A DNA stretch of 64,000 nt from Bacteroidales bacterium (GTDB taxonomy: Bacteria; Bacteroidota; Bacteroidia; Bacteroidales; UBA932). The stretch is taken from NCBI GenBank assembly GCA_017549505.1, contig JAFYUS010000002.1, forward strand, positions 1-64,000. Reading direction: 5' to 3'. This document shows, in pieces, positions 1 to 8,283 of the stretch (positions are counted from its first letter, which is position 1; every line of letters begins with the position of its first letter). The translations under genes were made by a program, and so were the position numbers. The notes under the pieces were generated by a model. It was not told the DNA's origin. It saw nothing but the letters and a program-made list of their open reading frames with translations, and searched no databases.

Positions 1-1
1 G

Positions 2-418
2 CACGAAAGAATCAACGGGCTTTACCTTCATACACTTGAAGACAAGTGGCCGGAATGTCTCAACCACTGTGATGCACTGGCTGCTAATTTCCTGATTTCC
101 GGGGATGACATGACTCTTATAGACTGGGAGTACTCGGGTCAGGGAGATACCGCACAGGACCTTGGTTCATTCATAGCATGCTCAGACCTTGACTACGAAG
201 AAGCCATGTTCGCCATAAAGGCATATCTCGGACATGAACCGTCTGCTGAAGAGCTGCGTCATTTCCTCGCTTACACGGCAATAGCCTCATACTGCTGGTA
301 CCTGTGGGCAATATATCAGGAAAGCAACGGTGTGGATACCGGAGAATTCCTCAAGCTCTGGTATGACTACTCTTACATGTATTCAGAAAAGGCCCTGGCT
401 CTATATTCAGCGGAATAA
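2..418 (+). CDS. Choline kinase-like protein (LicA/APH family), C-terminal part, 5' end outside window
   Basis: The reading frame is open from the window edge to a TAA at 416-418, so only the C-terminal 138 residues are seen. They contain NHCDALAANFLI followed by LIDWEYSGQGD, which fits the catalytic loop (HxDxxxxN-like) and the metal-binding D of aminoglycoside/choline kinases of the LicA type. The usual catalytic His-x-Asp appears as H-C-D. The likely role is phosphorylation of choline or a related small alcohol for decorating surface glycans. This agrees with the LicD-, TagD- and Stealth-type genes that follow on the opposite strand. The convergent neighbour overlaps its end by 12 bases. 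The family call is fairly safe; the substrate is inferred from context. Confidence 0.75.
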   Translation, partial: HERINGLYLHTLEDKWPECLNHCDALAANFLISGDDMTLIDWEYSGQGDTAQDLGSFIACSDLDYEEAMFAIKAYLGHEPSAEELRHFLAYTAIASYCWYLWAIYQESNGVDTGEFLKLWYDYSYMYSEKALALYSAE

Positions 419-1339
419 GGCATAGATCTTTACAATGACCTGCATCGGAACGGCGGTACGATACCTGCAGCTGATGCGGGTCTTTCTTATATCCCCTGCC
501 AGATACGGATATTTCTCAAAGAAGTCATATCCATGCATTATGCTGTGTTGTCCGGCGCGCATCAGGATGCTGCCTGCTACTCTCTCAATGGGACTTCCCT
601 TTAGGTTGTCCCTGTAGTGTTCATACAGATCCAGGAGATTGGTTGTGGATGACACATGTCGTTTGAGACGGTCCTGGGCGCAGAATGAGTCAGGATTGTC
701 CTTGCGATAGTGGTAGAGAGCTTCAGGTATATGTGCCAGACTCTTTGCATAGAAGATGATCTGGGACATCAGATATATATCTTCATGCATGCCGAGTTTA
801 GGGAAATATATCACGTTCTCAGTATAGAGTCTCCTCTTGAAGCACTTTGTAACCGTATAGCCGAAAGACTTGTAGTTGAACATATTGACGATGAAATCGT
901 CCTTTGTCGCTCCGGTATAGTCCCTCTCACGCTTGTAGCTGGTCCTGTTGCCGTATTCTTTTATAAGATCGAAGTAAACTATATCAGCATCCGTCTCGTC
1001 AGCCTTTGCCATCACCTTCTCGACTGCATCGGTCTCCATCCAGTCATCTGAATCTGCAAAAAGGACGTATTCGCCTTCGGCGACGTCGAGGCCCGCCTTG
1101 CGGGCAGACGGGAGCCCTCCGTTCTCCTTGTCCACAATGACAATGCGGGATTGAAGATGGGCATAACGGTTTGCGATGAGGTCTCTGAGTATCTCCATCG
1201 AACGGTCCTTGGTACCGTCGTTTACGAAGATGAACTGGAGGTCCTGATAGGTCTGATCCAGCGCGGATTCCGCAAACTTGGCTATGTATTTCTCGACTCC
1301 GTAGATCGGAACTATAAGGGATATCCTGTACTTGTCCAT
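407..1339 (-). CDS. Glycosyltransferase family 2
   Basis: This 310-residue GT-A fold enzyme should transfer a sugar from a nucleotide sugar onto a surface polysaccharide at the cytoplasmic face of the inner membrane. The N-terminus has the GT2 start (SLIVPIYGVEKYI, residues 7-19), VNDGTKDRS (39-47) and the metal-binding DSDDW (96-100). The ATG at 1339 is followed directly by this core, so the start is secure. It lies 3 bases after the Stealth gene and is probably co-transcribed with it. Donor and acceptor sugars cannot be read from the sequence. Confidence 0.85.
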   Translation of the reverse strand: MDKYRISLIVPIYGVEKYIAKFAESALDQTYQDLQFIFVNDGTKDRSMEILRDLIANRYAHLQSRIVIVDKENGGLPSARKAGLDVAEGEYVLFADSDDWMETDAVEKVMAKADETDADIVYFDLIKEYGNRTSYKRERDYTGATKDDFIVNMFNYKSFGYTVTKCFKRRLYTENVIYFPKLGMHEDIYLMSQIIFYAKSLAHIPEALYHYRKDNPDSFCAQDRLKRHVSSTTNLLDLYEHYRDNLKGSPIERVAGSILMRAGQHSIMHGYDFFEKYPYLAGDIRKTRISCRYRTAVPMQVIVKIYALFR

Positions 1340-1342
1340 ATC

Positions 1343-2221
1343 TTACTTCTCAAATCTAGACTTTTCAGGGAATCTTGTCTGCATCGCTCTAAGCATAGCT
1401 TCGCGAAGTGCTTCATATTTGGATTCACTCAGACGGACATCATTGACGCACAAGAGATTCCTGTCAGGATTCAGGATATATGCCTCCAGTTTCTGAGGGG
1501 ATGTAAGAGCAACCGAAAAATGCTTGTTGGAGATTTTCTCATCGATCATCAGTCCCTTGTAGTATTGGTAATCAAGGAAGAGATACTGATTGAGATTTTC
1601 TGCTGTCCTTGTACGTGTCAAAGACTTGAGTATTATTGGTTCCATCTTCGAATACAACTCCTCACACTGGCTCTTGAGCATCGCCGTACAGGTATGCTGA
1701 GGACGTATGAATGCCAGCGAAGAAGGCATTCCGAGAGCCTTGCGTGCATATGTATCGGAGTTCTTGCAGATATGCTTGTACATTCCGGAAACAAAATAAT
1801 GTCTGCTGAACTTCAGTACACCCTTGCCGTCGCGGAAGAAGTCGGAAGGCTTGGACGGTCTCAAAGGGTACAGGTCATCATTGAAGTAGAGGTATTCCTC
1901 ATCAAGTCCCTCGATGCGGTGAAGATGCATCTCGATGGGGTTGCAGTTGAATGTAGGAAGATGGTCTTCAGGGATAATGTCCTTGTGAAGAACGATTTTA
2001 AGGTTATCTGTATCCGCCCACTGCGGCACCTGCGAAGGATGGGAAACTACAAGATATACATTCCTGATGAAAGGCATGTTGACTTCTATTCCCCTCAGAA
2101 GATACTTGAGTGTGCCCCAGTCACGGAAGCGTTTCTCCATCACCGGTACATTGGTATGCTTCTCATAATCCGCCTTCCATATCGGATCATTTCCATCTAC
2201 ATATGTAATGACTATATCCAT
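1343..2221 (-). CDS. Stealth-type capsular polysaccharide phosphotransferase
   Basis: The protein (292 aa) begins with IDIVITYVDGNDP-like residues 2-13 (Stealth conserved region 1). It continues with RFRDWGTLKYLLRGIE and VYLVVSHPSQVPQW (region 2), then LYFNDDLYPLRP, which resembles region 3. Stealth proteins are hexose-1-phosphate transferases that make phosphodiester-linked glycans. Only two bases separate it from the TagD-like gene. The set licD - tagD - stealth - GT2 suggests a phosphodiester-bearing surface polymer. The family is clear; the exact sugar phosphate transferred is unknown. Confidence 0.85.
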   Translation of the reverse strand: MDIVITYVDGNDPIWKADYEKHTNVPVMEKRFRDWGTLKYLLRGIEVNMPFIRNVYLVVSHPSQVPQWADTDNLKIVLHKDIIPEDHLPTFNCNPIEMHLHRIEGLDEEYLYFNDDLYPLRPSKPSDFFRDGKGVLKFSRHYFVSGMYKHICKNSDTYARKALGMPSSLAFIRPQHTCTAMLKSQCEELYSKMEPIILKSLTRTRTAENLNQYLFLDYQYYKGLMIDEKISNKHFSVALTSPQKLEAYILNPDRNLLCVNDVRLSESKYEALREAMLRAMQTRFPEKSRFEK

Positions 2222-2223
2222 TC

Positions 2224-2616
2224 TTACTTATTAAGGTCGTTCTTTATCTGGGTTGTACTGATCTCAGGAGTCCTCGGAAGATAGACAACTTCCACGCCTT
2301 CCTCCTTGAGGAAGTCGAATTTGCCTTTCCAATCATCTCCCATGACAAAGACATCTATGTCATAATCATGGACATCGGTACGCTTCTGCTCCCAATTTGT
2401 CTCGGGAATCACGCGATCCACATACCTTATGGCCTCAACCATGGCCTTGCGCTGCTCATAGGTAAAATAGCACTTCTTGCCCTTCTCATTCCAATTGAAC
2501 TCGTCTGTGGAGATCACTACCACAAGATAATCTCCCAACTCTCTCGCTCTGCGAAGAAGGTTGATATGACCATAGTGCAGAAGGTCGAATGTACCGTATG
2601 TTATGACTTTTCTCAT
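2224..2616 (-). CDS. tagD: Glycerol-3-phosphate cytidylyltransferase-like protein
   Basis: A small (130 aa) nucleotidyltransferase with GTFDLLHYGHINLL (residues 8-21, the HxGH CTP-binding motif) and the C-terminal ISTTQIK signature typical of CTP:glycerol-3-phosphate cytidylyltransferases (TagD/GCT). It would make CDP-glycerol in the cytoplasm. The CDP-glycerol glycerophosphotransferase-like gene at 3511..4716 would use the product. Length and motifs match the family closely. Other cytidylyltransferases, for example for ribitol or ethanolamine phosphates, are less likely but not excluded. Confidence 0.85.
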   Translation of the reverse strand: MRKVITYGTFDLLHYGHINLLRRARELGDYLVVVISTDEFNWNEKGKKCYFTYEQRKAMVEAIRYVDRVIPETNWEQKRTDVHDYDIDVFVMGDDWKGKFDFLKEEGVEVVYLPRTPEISTTQIKNDLNK

Positions 2617-2619
2617 CTC

Positions 2620-3429
2620 TTATTGTTCTTTACCGAAAATTTCATCCTTATATTCCTGGCAATGGATGGCTTTCTTTATCTGCGCCTCCGTCGGGAGCTT
2701 CCTCCAGTCGCCATATAGATTCTTCAGATACGCATCAGCATCATGAGGAGCAGGCATTCTTACACCTTCAAACTCAACTTCAGACAGAGGAAGAAGGATT
2801 TCCGGCCTGTATGAAGTCTTTGACCATCCCGTGCCTAAGGCATAGTGGTACTCCCCTTTCGGATTTATCTTTCCGATCAGTCTCAATAATGGGAATATCA
2901 GCTTGAAGCAGACGAACTGCCCGAAAGAAATCAAGGAATGGCGCAGCCAGCCGCACCTTATGTGTACAGTATAGTTTATGAAGAGCTTATAGAAGAAACG
3001 GCCCAGAGTGGTGGCAAGATAATTATTCTTCTCTATTGCAAAAATGTCGATTCCCACTCCTGCCCACTTGTAATAGTCATATCTCTTGTTCTTGACCTTT
3101 ACAGCTCCTTCCTTCTTACGGAACTTGCCGAAAGGATTGACATAGTCCTTGTCAGTCTTTATGCAATGGAAGACGAATTCATCATTATCCATATTGCAGA
3201 GAATCTTCTCAAGTCTCTCGTAATCTTCCTTGAAGAGAACGATATCTATGTCATCATCCCAAGGGATAAAGCCTCCGTGTCTGCATGCTCCCAGCAAAGT
3301 GCCTGAGTCCACCCACCATTGTATGCCGTTGTCCCTGCATATTTCTGCCACAGTCATGAGAATCCTCAGGAGTTCCTTCTGGTCACGGCGAAGGAGGGAG
3401 CCCTCCGGGTTATATCTGCTGAAATCCAT
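2620..3429 (-). CDS. LicD family phosphotransferase
   Basis: This 269-residue protein has the LicD core WVDSGTLLGACRHGG followed by IPWDDDIDI (residues 39-63), a nucleotidyltransferase-fold metal site. LicD enzymes attach phosphocholine or similar phospho-alcohols to glycans. I place the start at the ATG at 3429. The frame extends upstream only through a TTG at 3465, in the A/T-rich divergent promoter region. It ends 3 bases before the TagD-like gene. With the partial LicA-like kinase at the window start it suggests phosphocholine or glycerol-phosphate decoration of a surface glycan. Confidence 0.8.
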   Translation of the reverse strand: MDFSRYNPEGSLLRRDQKELLRILMTVAEICRDNGIQWWVDSGTLLGACRHGGFIPWDDDIDIVLFKEDYERLEKILCNMDNDEFVFHCIKTDKDYVNPFGKFRKKEGAVKVKNKRYDYYKWAGVGIDIFAIEKNNYLATTLGRFFYKLFINYTVHIRCGWLRHSLISFGQFVCFKLIFPLLRLIGKINPKGEYHYALGTGWSKTSYRPEILLPLSEVEFEGVRMPAPHDADAYLKNLYGDWRKLPTEAQIKKAIHCQEYKDEIFGKEQ

Positions 3430-3483
3430 CTGCTGAAAATATCTACATAAATTTACAATCTTCAAAAATAAACATTTTTTTCA

Positions 3484-3491
3484 TATCTTTG
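3484..3491 (+). promoter_or_regulatory. Bacteroidetes-type -7 box for the CDP-glycerol transferase gene
   Basis: TATCTTTG matches the TAnnTTTG -7 element of Bacteroidetes primary sigma promoters and lies 20 bases upstream of the ATG at 3511. A good -33 TTTG at 19-21 bases spacing is not present, so the call is tentative. Confidence 0.35.
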
Positions 3492-3510
3492 ACATACAAA
3501 TGCAAAGGAT

Positions 3511-4716
3511 ATGATGTCTGTCAAGAAAACGATATCGGCAATCAGCTGGAGGCTCAACCGTGTCTTCATGGCTTTCGGCAATCTCTTTTCTCTGATCATA
3601 CGCTGCTTCACCAAGGTAAGGAAAGGCAGGGTGATGATGTGGGCATACACATTCAAGCAGTACAGCTGCAATCCGAGGTATCTGACTGAATATCTGCTGG
3701 AAAACGATACCGAATTCGAGATATACTGGGTATTCAGAAGAAAGGTCGACATATCCGGCATCGACAAGAAGATCAGGTGTGTACGTTATCTTTCCCTGAA
3801 ATACTTCCTTCTGGTCAACACCGCCGAATTCCTGATAACCAACGCAAGGACAGATCCATACAGGATGTACTGGACAAAAAGGTCGGGACAGAAATACCTG
3901 ATGCTGTGGCATGGAGGAGTCGCGCTCAAGAAGATCGAAAAGGATGCAGAAGACAAGCTCAAATACAGTTACTTGAAAAAGGCGAAGATAGACTCAAGGG
4001 TATGCGACCTCATGATATCCGGATGCAGGTTTCAGACAAGATTGCTTAAGGAATCATTCTGGTATTCAGGAGAGATTCTGGAAAAAGGAATTCCCAGATG
4101 CGACATCTTCTTCGACAAGGAACGTCACATGGAGTTTGACCGCCGCGTAAGAAGCACCTATTCCATACCTGAAAGCGACAGGATAATCCTTTATGCCCCT
4201 ACATTCAGGGCGGACCATAGCATAGAGCCTTACAGGATAAGCTGGGACAAAGTCATACCAGAGCTGGAGAAGACTTTCAAAGGCAGCGGAATAACCGTAC
4301 TGGTCAGACTGCACCCGGTACTCATCGGCAAGGTAGACACTTCTTCGCTTCTATGCTGCAGAAATGTGGTTGATGCGACTTCGTACCACGACATGCAGGA
4401 ACTCATGTGCGTAGCCAGCATGCTGATCACAGACTACTCGAGCTCTATGTTCGATTTCGGAATGCTAGGCAAGCCATGTTTCCTATATGCGACAGATATA
4501 GAAAAATACAACCGCGGATATTATTTCAGATTCGACGAGATGCCGTTCCCTCTCGGAAGAAATGAGGATGAACTGTTGGAAAACATCCGGAATTTCGATC
4601 CTGAGGAATACGGAACAGACATCGAAAGGTTCTTCGATGACAAGATAGGTATGGTTGAAAACGGTACGTCAAGCAAGGCCTTGAGCGAATGGATGAAGGC
4701 ACACCGCCTGTCCTAG
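3511..4716 (+). CDS. CDP-glycerol:glycerophosphate glycerophosphotransferase-like protein (TagB/TagF family)
   Basis: The 401-residue protein has the GT-B-like core of the TagB/TagF family: LWHGG (132-136), APTFR (229-233), RLHP (266-269) and TDYSSSMFDF (307-316). These correspond to the catalytic His residues and the CDP-binding region. The N-terminal 50 residues carry a hydrophobic or amphipathic stretch that could sit on the membrane. It would polymerise or add glycerol phosphate from CDP-glycerol, matching the TagD-like gene transcribed divergently. A second ATG immediately follows the first (positions 3511/3514); either could start. Confidence in the family is high. Confidence 0.85.
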   Translation: MMSVKKTISAISWRLNRVFMAFGNLFSLIIRCFTKVRKGRVMMWAYTFKQYSCNPRYLTEYLLENDTEFEIYWVFRRKVDISGIDKKIRCVRYLSLKYFLLVNTAEFLITNARTDPYRMYWTKRSGQKYLMLWHGGVALKKIEKDAEDKLKYSYLKKAKIDSRVCDLMISGCRFQTRLLKESFWYSGEILEKGIPRCDIFFDKERHMEFDRRVRSTYSIPESDRIILYAPTFRADHSIEPYRISWDKVIPELEKTFKGSGITVLVRLHPVLIGKVDTSSLLCCRNVVDATSYHDMQELMCVASMLITDYSSSMFDFGMLGKPCFLYATDIEKYNRGYYFRFDEMPFPLGRNEDELLENIRNFDPEEYGTDIERFFDDKIGMVENGTSSKALSEWMKAHRLS

Positions 4717-5366
4717 TCCTGATAGCGCATTATCATCTTCCTGATAGTATCAGAAATGCTCTTTGCAGCATCAGTCGCTTCTTCAAACGCCTCGGCGATA
4801 TTCTTATACTTCATGAGTTCGATAGGGTCGGACTCATTTGTGAAGATGTATCCGATGTACTCGGCAAAGGTATCATCGGCTGCATGTTCAAGCTCGGTTA
4901 TACGTTCACACTGAACAGCAATCTTCGAATAGTTCTTCTTCAGGTCCCCGAAAAGGGCCATGAGTTTCTTTATCGAATCCGCGCAGGCATTTATATACTG
5001 CGCAAGATCCACTATCTGGGAATCTATCCTCTTAGGCATATAAAGAGGGATGGACTTGGCTGAGTCATTGATCCTGTCAAGAAAGGCATCGATCATCATC
5101 GCCACAGTCTGGAGGTCACTTCTTTTTATCTTCCTTATAAGACCTTCATAAAGCTGTTCATGGAATTCAGTAAGGAGGGCATCGCCCTGTACTTCACATG
5201 CCTTTATCTCCTTTTCCATCTTTTTCCACTGAAGCGGATCCACTGTTTCCGTCATATCACAAAGAGTGGAGGAAGCGTGGAGAAGGTATGTGGCCTGCTG
5301 CGCAAAGACCGGCATGAAATGATGATTTCTGGCCCTCAGTTTAGCGAATAATCTAGAGATTCCCAT
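4713..5366 (-). CDS. DUF47 / PhoU-like phosphate transport accessory protein
   Basis: An all-helical protein of 217 residues, with an N-terminus GISRLFAKLRARNHHFMPVF and E/D-rich helices (LLTEFHEQLYEGLIRKIKRSD..., ELEHAADDTF) typical of the DUF47 (Pit accessory/PhoU-like) family. Such proteins act beside Pit-type phosphate permeases in the cytoplasm. No permease gene is next to it here. It converges with the CDP-glycerol transferase gene, overlapping its last 4 bases. A TAAATTTG -7-like box lies on the minus strand at 5391..5398, upstream of its ATG. Confidence 0.75.
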   Translation of the reverse strand: MGISRLFAKLRARNHHFMPVFAQQATYLLHASSTLCDMTETVDPLQWKKMEKEIKACEVQGDALLTEFHEQLYEGLIRKIKRSDLQTVAMMIDAFLDRINDSAKSIPLYMPKRIDSQIVDLAQYINACADSIKKLMALFGDLKKNYSKIAVQCERITELEHAADDTFAEYIGYIFTNESDPIELMKYKNIAEAFEEATDAAKSISDTIRKMIMRYQD

Positions 5367-5451
5367 AAGTTCGTTTTAACAGATATTCTTCAAATTTATA
5401 ATGTTTTTATCAAAAAAGCATGAAAAATCACGTTTTACTGCAATAAAACAC

Positions 5452-5493
5452 ATGCTAAAATAAATTTTATGATGATAAAATAAATTTTAGCAT
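5452..5493. repeat. A/T-rich inverted repeat in a divergent promoter region
   Basis: ATGCTAAAAT (5452-5461) is repeated in inverse orientation as ATTTTAGCAT (5484-5493), with 22 bases between. It sits between two divergent genes (5366 minus, 5576 plus) inside about 200 bases of very A/T-rich DNA. It could be an operator or simply a transcript hairpin; nothing here decides between these. Confidence 0.4.
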
Positions 5494-5557
5494 ATAAAAA
5501 AAAGAAAAATCTCGTGAATGTTTTTTATGATCTGGTGACCGATCGTAACAGGCGACA

Positions 5558-5565
5558 TAGATTTG
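5558..5565 (+). promoter_or_regulatory. Possible -7 box of the fimbria-like gene pair
   Basis: TAGATTTG fits TAnnTTTG exactly and ends 10 bases before the ATG at 5576. No clear -33 TTTG is found at the usual distance. Confidence 0.3.
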
Positions 5566-5575
5566 CGGAAAAAAG

Positions 5576-6094
5576 ATGCGACGGATATCTGCCATAGTCT
5601 ATGCTTTATTTATAGCAGTCAACGCCTTTGCTCAATACAGTTGCGCATTAGGTACAGACCTGGCTGCTGTCATGCAGACCGGAGGAGTCAACATGACAGC
5701 CATCGGCCGGATCGGTTCACGATGGTCTGTCTCATGGAGAAGTGAAATTTCCATAGAATCCATCCTTGACACCAAGGATGTCGAATATGAAGAACATCAC
5801 GGTGAGTTCATCCAGCCTTATCAGAGAGGAGAGTTCACTCACAACAGCAGCATAGGAGTGGAATACTGGCCCCACGGAACATTTCAGGGGGCATACCTTG
5901 GAACGGGTCTTACATGTCTGGAAGACACAGGGGCCGACTGTTACATGAGCCTAGGATACTGCATACAGATATATAAAGGACTTTACACGATAATGTCATA
6001 TGGGACTGATATTCTGGCCACAATGCGAAGCGGAAAACCTTCAGGTGCCGGACTGGGGATAAGGTTATACTTGGCAATAGGAAAACAATCATAA
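5576..6094 (+). CDS. Exported beta-barrel-like protein of a fimbria-like gene pair
   Basis: A 172-residue protein with a signal peptide (RRISAIVYALFIAVNAFAQ, residues 2-20, cleavage after AFA). It has alternating-residue beta-strands and a C-terminus LGIRLYLAIGK, as in small outer-membrane barrels of the DUF3575 type that accompany fimbrial (Mfa/Fim-like) genes in Bacteroidales. It is followed after 11 bases by a large lipoprotein, so the two probably form an operon. The assignment rests on the fold pattern and neighbourhood, not on a diagnostic motif. Confidence 0.5.
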   Translation: MRRISAIVYALFIAVNAFAQYSCALGTDLAAVMQTGGVNMTAIGRIGSRWSVSWRSEISIESILDTKDVEYEEHHGEFIQPYQRGEFTHNSSIGVEYWPHGTFQGAYLGTGLTCLEDTGADCYMSLGYCIQIYKGLYTIMSYGTDILATMRSGKPSGAGLGIRLYLAIGKQS

Positions 6095-6105
6095 TATACG
6101 GAAAC

Positions 6106-8283
6106 ATGAAGAACGTATGTCGGGAGAAAAGTATCTCATCTACAATTTCTAACAAGCTATCTACTTTGAATGTTCACCACCCCGCTCTGGGGATTATCAC
6201 AACTCTGCTTCTTCTCCCGGCATTGTCTTCATGCACAGATTCCGTCGACCCTGTCAGTGCAAAGCCTGAAGATACTGTCATGACGACAAAAGTGATGCTT
6301 GACCTGCATGACGAGGACAGCATACCTGGACAGATTGACATTTTTGCATTCGAGAACAGCGGGGCAGGACATCTTGATTCATACCAGCACATAGAGTCGT
6401 CAGACGACAGAACTATAGAATTCCGGTCGCAAAGCGGAGAGAAGCATGTATTCATATGTACTGACGGCCAGAGAGATGTATACGGCTGGGCCTGTGTCAA
6501 CTCGTTCGAATCACTGGACAAGATATACCTTGACCTCGAGAAAGAAAGACGCGAAGCCTTATGCGCCACTGCAGAAGAGATCGTCAACGCCGGAAGCGGG
6601 ATAACTCATCATATGGAACTGAGGAAGATGGCAAGCGAAGTCGTGCTGAGATCGATAAGATGCGATTTCGGCGGAACCGGCTACGAAGGAGAGACAATCT
6701 CGGACGTCTGCGTCTATCTTACGAATGTGAACACTCAATGTGCTCTGACTGCAGACGGTCACATAGTACCCATGGGGACAGCCAACCAGGGAGGACTTGA
6801 CCCGGATGATGTGGAATCCTTCAGGGAGCCGGATATGATATTCAGGGAGATGAGGGAGGATATCGGCCGGAGGTCTTCCATTGTCGGGATGAGCTTCATA
6901 TGCTATCCCAACACCAGTGTCAGAGAAGGTCCGGGTACACCATTTACGAGACTGGTGATAGAAGGCAAGGTCAGAGGAGAAACTTTCTGGTGGCCTATAG
7001 ATATAAACCGCGAAGACGGTACTCAAGAACCTGGGATCCACCGTAATTGCCGGTATGTCTTCGACATAGTCATAACCAGGAAGGGAAACAAGGACCCGGA
7101 CACCGCCATCGGAAAAGAAACAGCAGACATCAGGATGGAAACCAGACCATGGAACGAAAAGGAAGAACAGGTCATACCGTTCCATAAGGCAAGGATATCT
7201 CTGCCAGCAGAAGAAAAGGTGAACGACATCAGCCTCATGGTCTTTGCAGACGGCCAGCTGGAAGAGAGCATATGGAGAGACCGGATAAGCAGTAAGGAAG
7301 ACCTGGTTTTCGAGGTCCCGCTTGTCAAAGGAAGAGAATACAGCATAGCGGCACTTGCCAATCTCGGCAGTCCTCCGAAGGTCACGGAAATGAAGGAAAT
7401 GGAGGAAATGACGGTCGAGATCAAGGACGGCGAGGCTTATGGGAACGGGATCCCGATGAGCGCAATGGCTGAAGGGATAATATGGGGAGAAGATGAGGAA
7501 ATAAGGATCGAGATGATAAGGATGACTGCCCGGATAAGCCTCAGAATAGACAGAAGCCGTCTGCACAAAGATGTGACGATGAATGTAAGAAAGGTAAGCA
7601 TAGGCAATTGCCCGCGGTACGTCAGAATCTATGGTCCGTCACGGGCAACATCAAGGTATGATATATCAGAGCTAGGATTCAGGTTGGACGACAGTCAGTG
7701 CCACCCGTTGAATACAAGCGGCCGTCAAGGTCTGAGCGAGGAGGTTTCCCTATACATGCCAGAAAACATGCAAGGGACTGTGCCTTCCGAAGAGACGGCA
7801 TCATTCGTCGAGATGGAGATTGACTACAGGTCTTCCGAGCTGATAAGCTACGACAGTCCGCTGATATACAGGTTCTACCTGACAGACGATGACGGAAGTC
7901 ATGATATCGGAAGGAATTGCCATTACCACATAGCCGTGGCACCTGAAGGAGACGGACTTTCACAGACGGGATGGAGGATAGACAAAAGCGGAATCGGTCC
8001 TGTAATTCCCTTGTTCAGGATGCATCCGGGAGAATATGCCGAAGGCCATGTCGGAGATTCGCTAAGAATCTGGTGCGAGTGCTACCCTAGAACGGCACCT
8101 TTCGACCCGGGATATGAAGAGCTGAACTTCGACAAAGGCAGAGGCATATACGACTACCGGGTCGATGATGACGGTCACGGAGTCACATTATATCTTAAGA
8201 AACCCGGCTCTGGCATCGTATACATGAGCGCCGGGGAACCGATAAACAGAAGCGGGATGGTATTGGTAAAGGTAAAGCCTTAA
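6106..8283 (+). CDS. Large fimbrillin/Mfa-like lipoprotein
   Basis: This 725-residue protein has an unusually long N-region before a hydrophobic stretch ending in the lipobox LSSC (about residue 43), so it should be a surface or periplasmic lipoprotein. The body is beta-rich. It has two segments resembling the FimB/Mfa2/fimbrillin fold: one around residues 50-370 ending in a DxRMETRPWNEKE strand, and another from about 375 onward with the same HKARISLPAEEKVNDISLM start. Fimbrial anchors and tip subunits in Bacteroidales look like this. Its stop codon overlaps the convergent uvrA stop by 4 bases. Family assignment is moderate; tip subunit or anchor cannot be told apart. Confidence 0.55.
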   Translation: MKNVCREKSISSTISNKLSTLNVHHPALGIITTLLLLPALSSCTDSVDPVSAKPEDTVMTTKVMLDLHDEDSIPGQIDIFAFENSGAGHLDSYQHIESSDDRTIEFRSQSGEKHVFICTDGQRDVYGWACVNSFESLDKIYLDLEKERREALCATAEEIVNAGSGITHHMELRKMASEVVLRSIRCDFGGTGYEGETISDVCVYLTNVNTQCALTADGHIVPMGTANQGGLDPDDVESFREPDMIFREMREDIGRRSSIVGMSFICYPNTSVREGPGTPFTRLVIEGKVRGETFWWPIDINREDGTQEPGIHRNCRYVFDIVITRKGNKDPDTAIGKETADIRMETRPWNEKEEQVIPFHKARISLPAEEKVNDISLMVFADGQLEESIWRDRISSKEDLVFEVPLVKGREYSIAALANLGSPPKVTEMKEMEEMTVEIKDGEAYGNGIPMSAMAEGIIWGEDEEIRIEMIRMTARISLRIDRSRLHKDVTMNVRKVSIGNCPRYVRIYGPSRATSRYDISELGFRLDDSQCHPLNTSGRQGLSEEVSLYMPENMQGTVPSEETASFVEMEIDYRSSELISYDSPLIYRFYLTDDDGSHDIGRNCHYHIAVAPEGDGLSQTGWRIDKSGIGPVIPLFRMHPGEYAEGHVGDSLRIWCECYPRTAPFDPGYEELNFDKGRGIYDYRVDDDGHGVTLYLKKPGSGIVYMSAGEPINRSGMVLVKVKP

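Noticed and set aside
1151..2284. Long plus-strand open frame (377 codons) opposite the Stealth and GT2 genes
   Set aside because: It is fully antisense to two genes with clear family motifs and its translation shows no recognisable domain. The same holds for other long antisense frames at 6559..7566 (minus) and 10825..11709 (plus).
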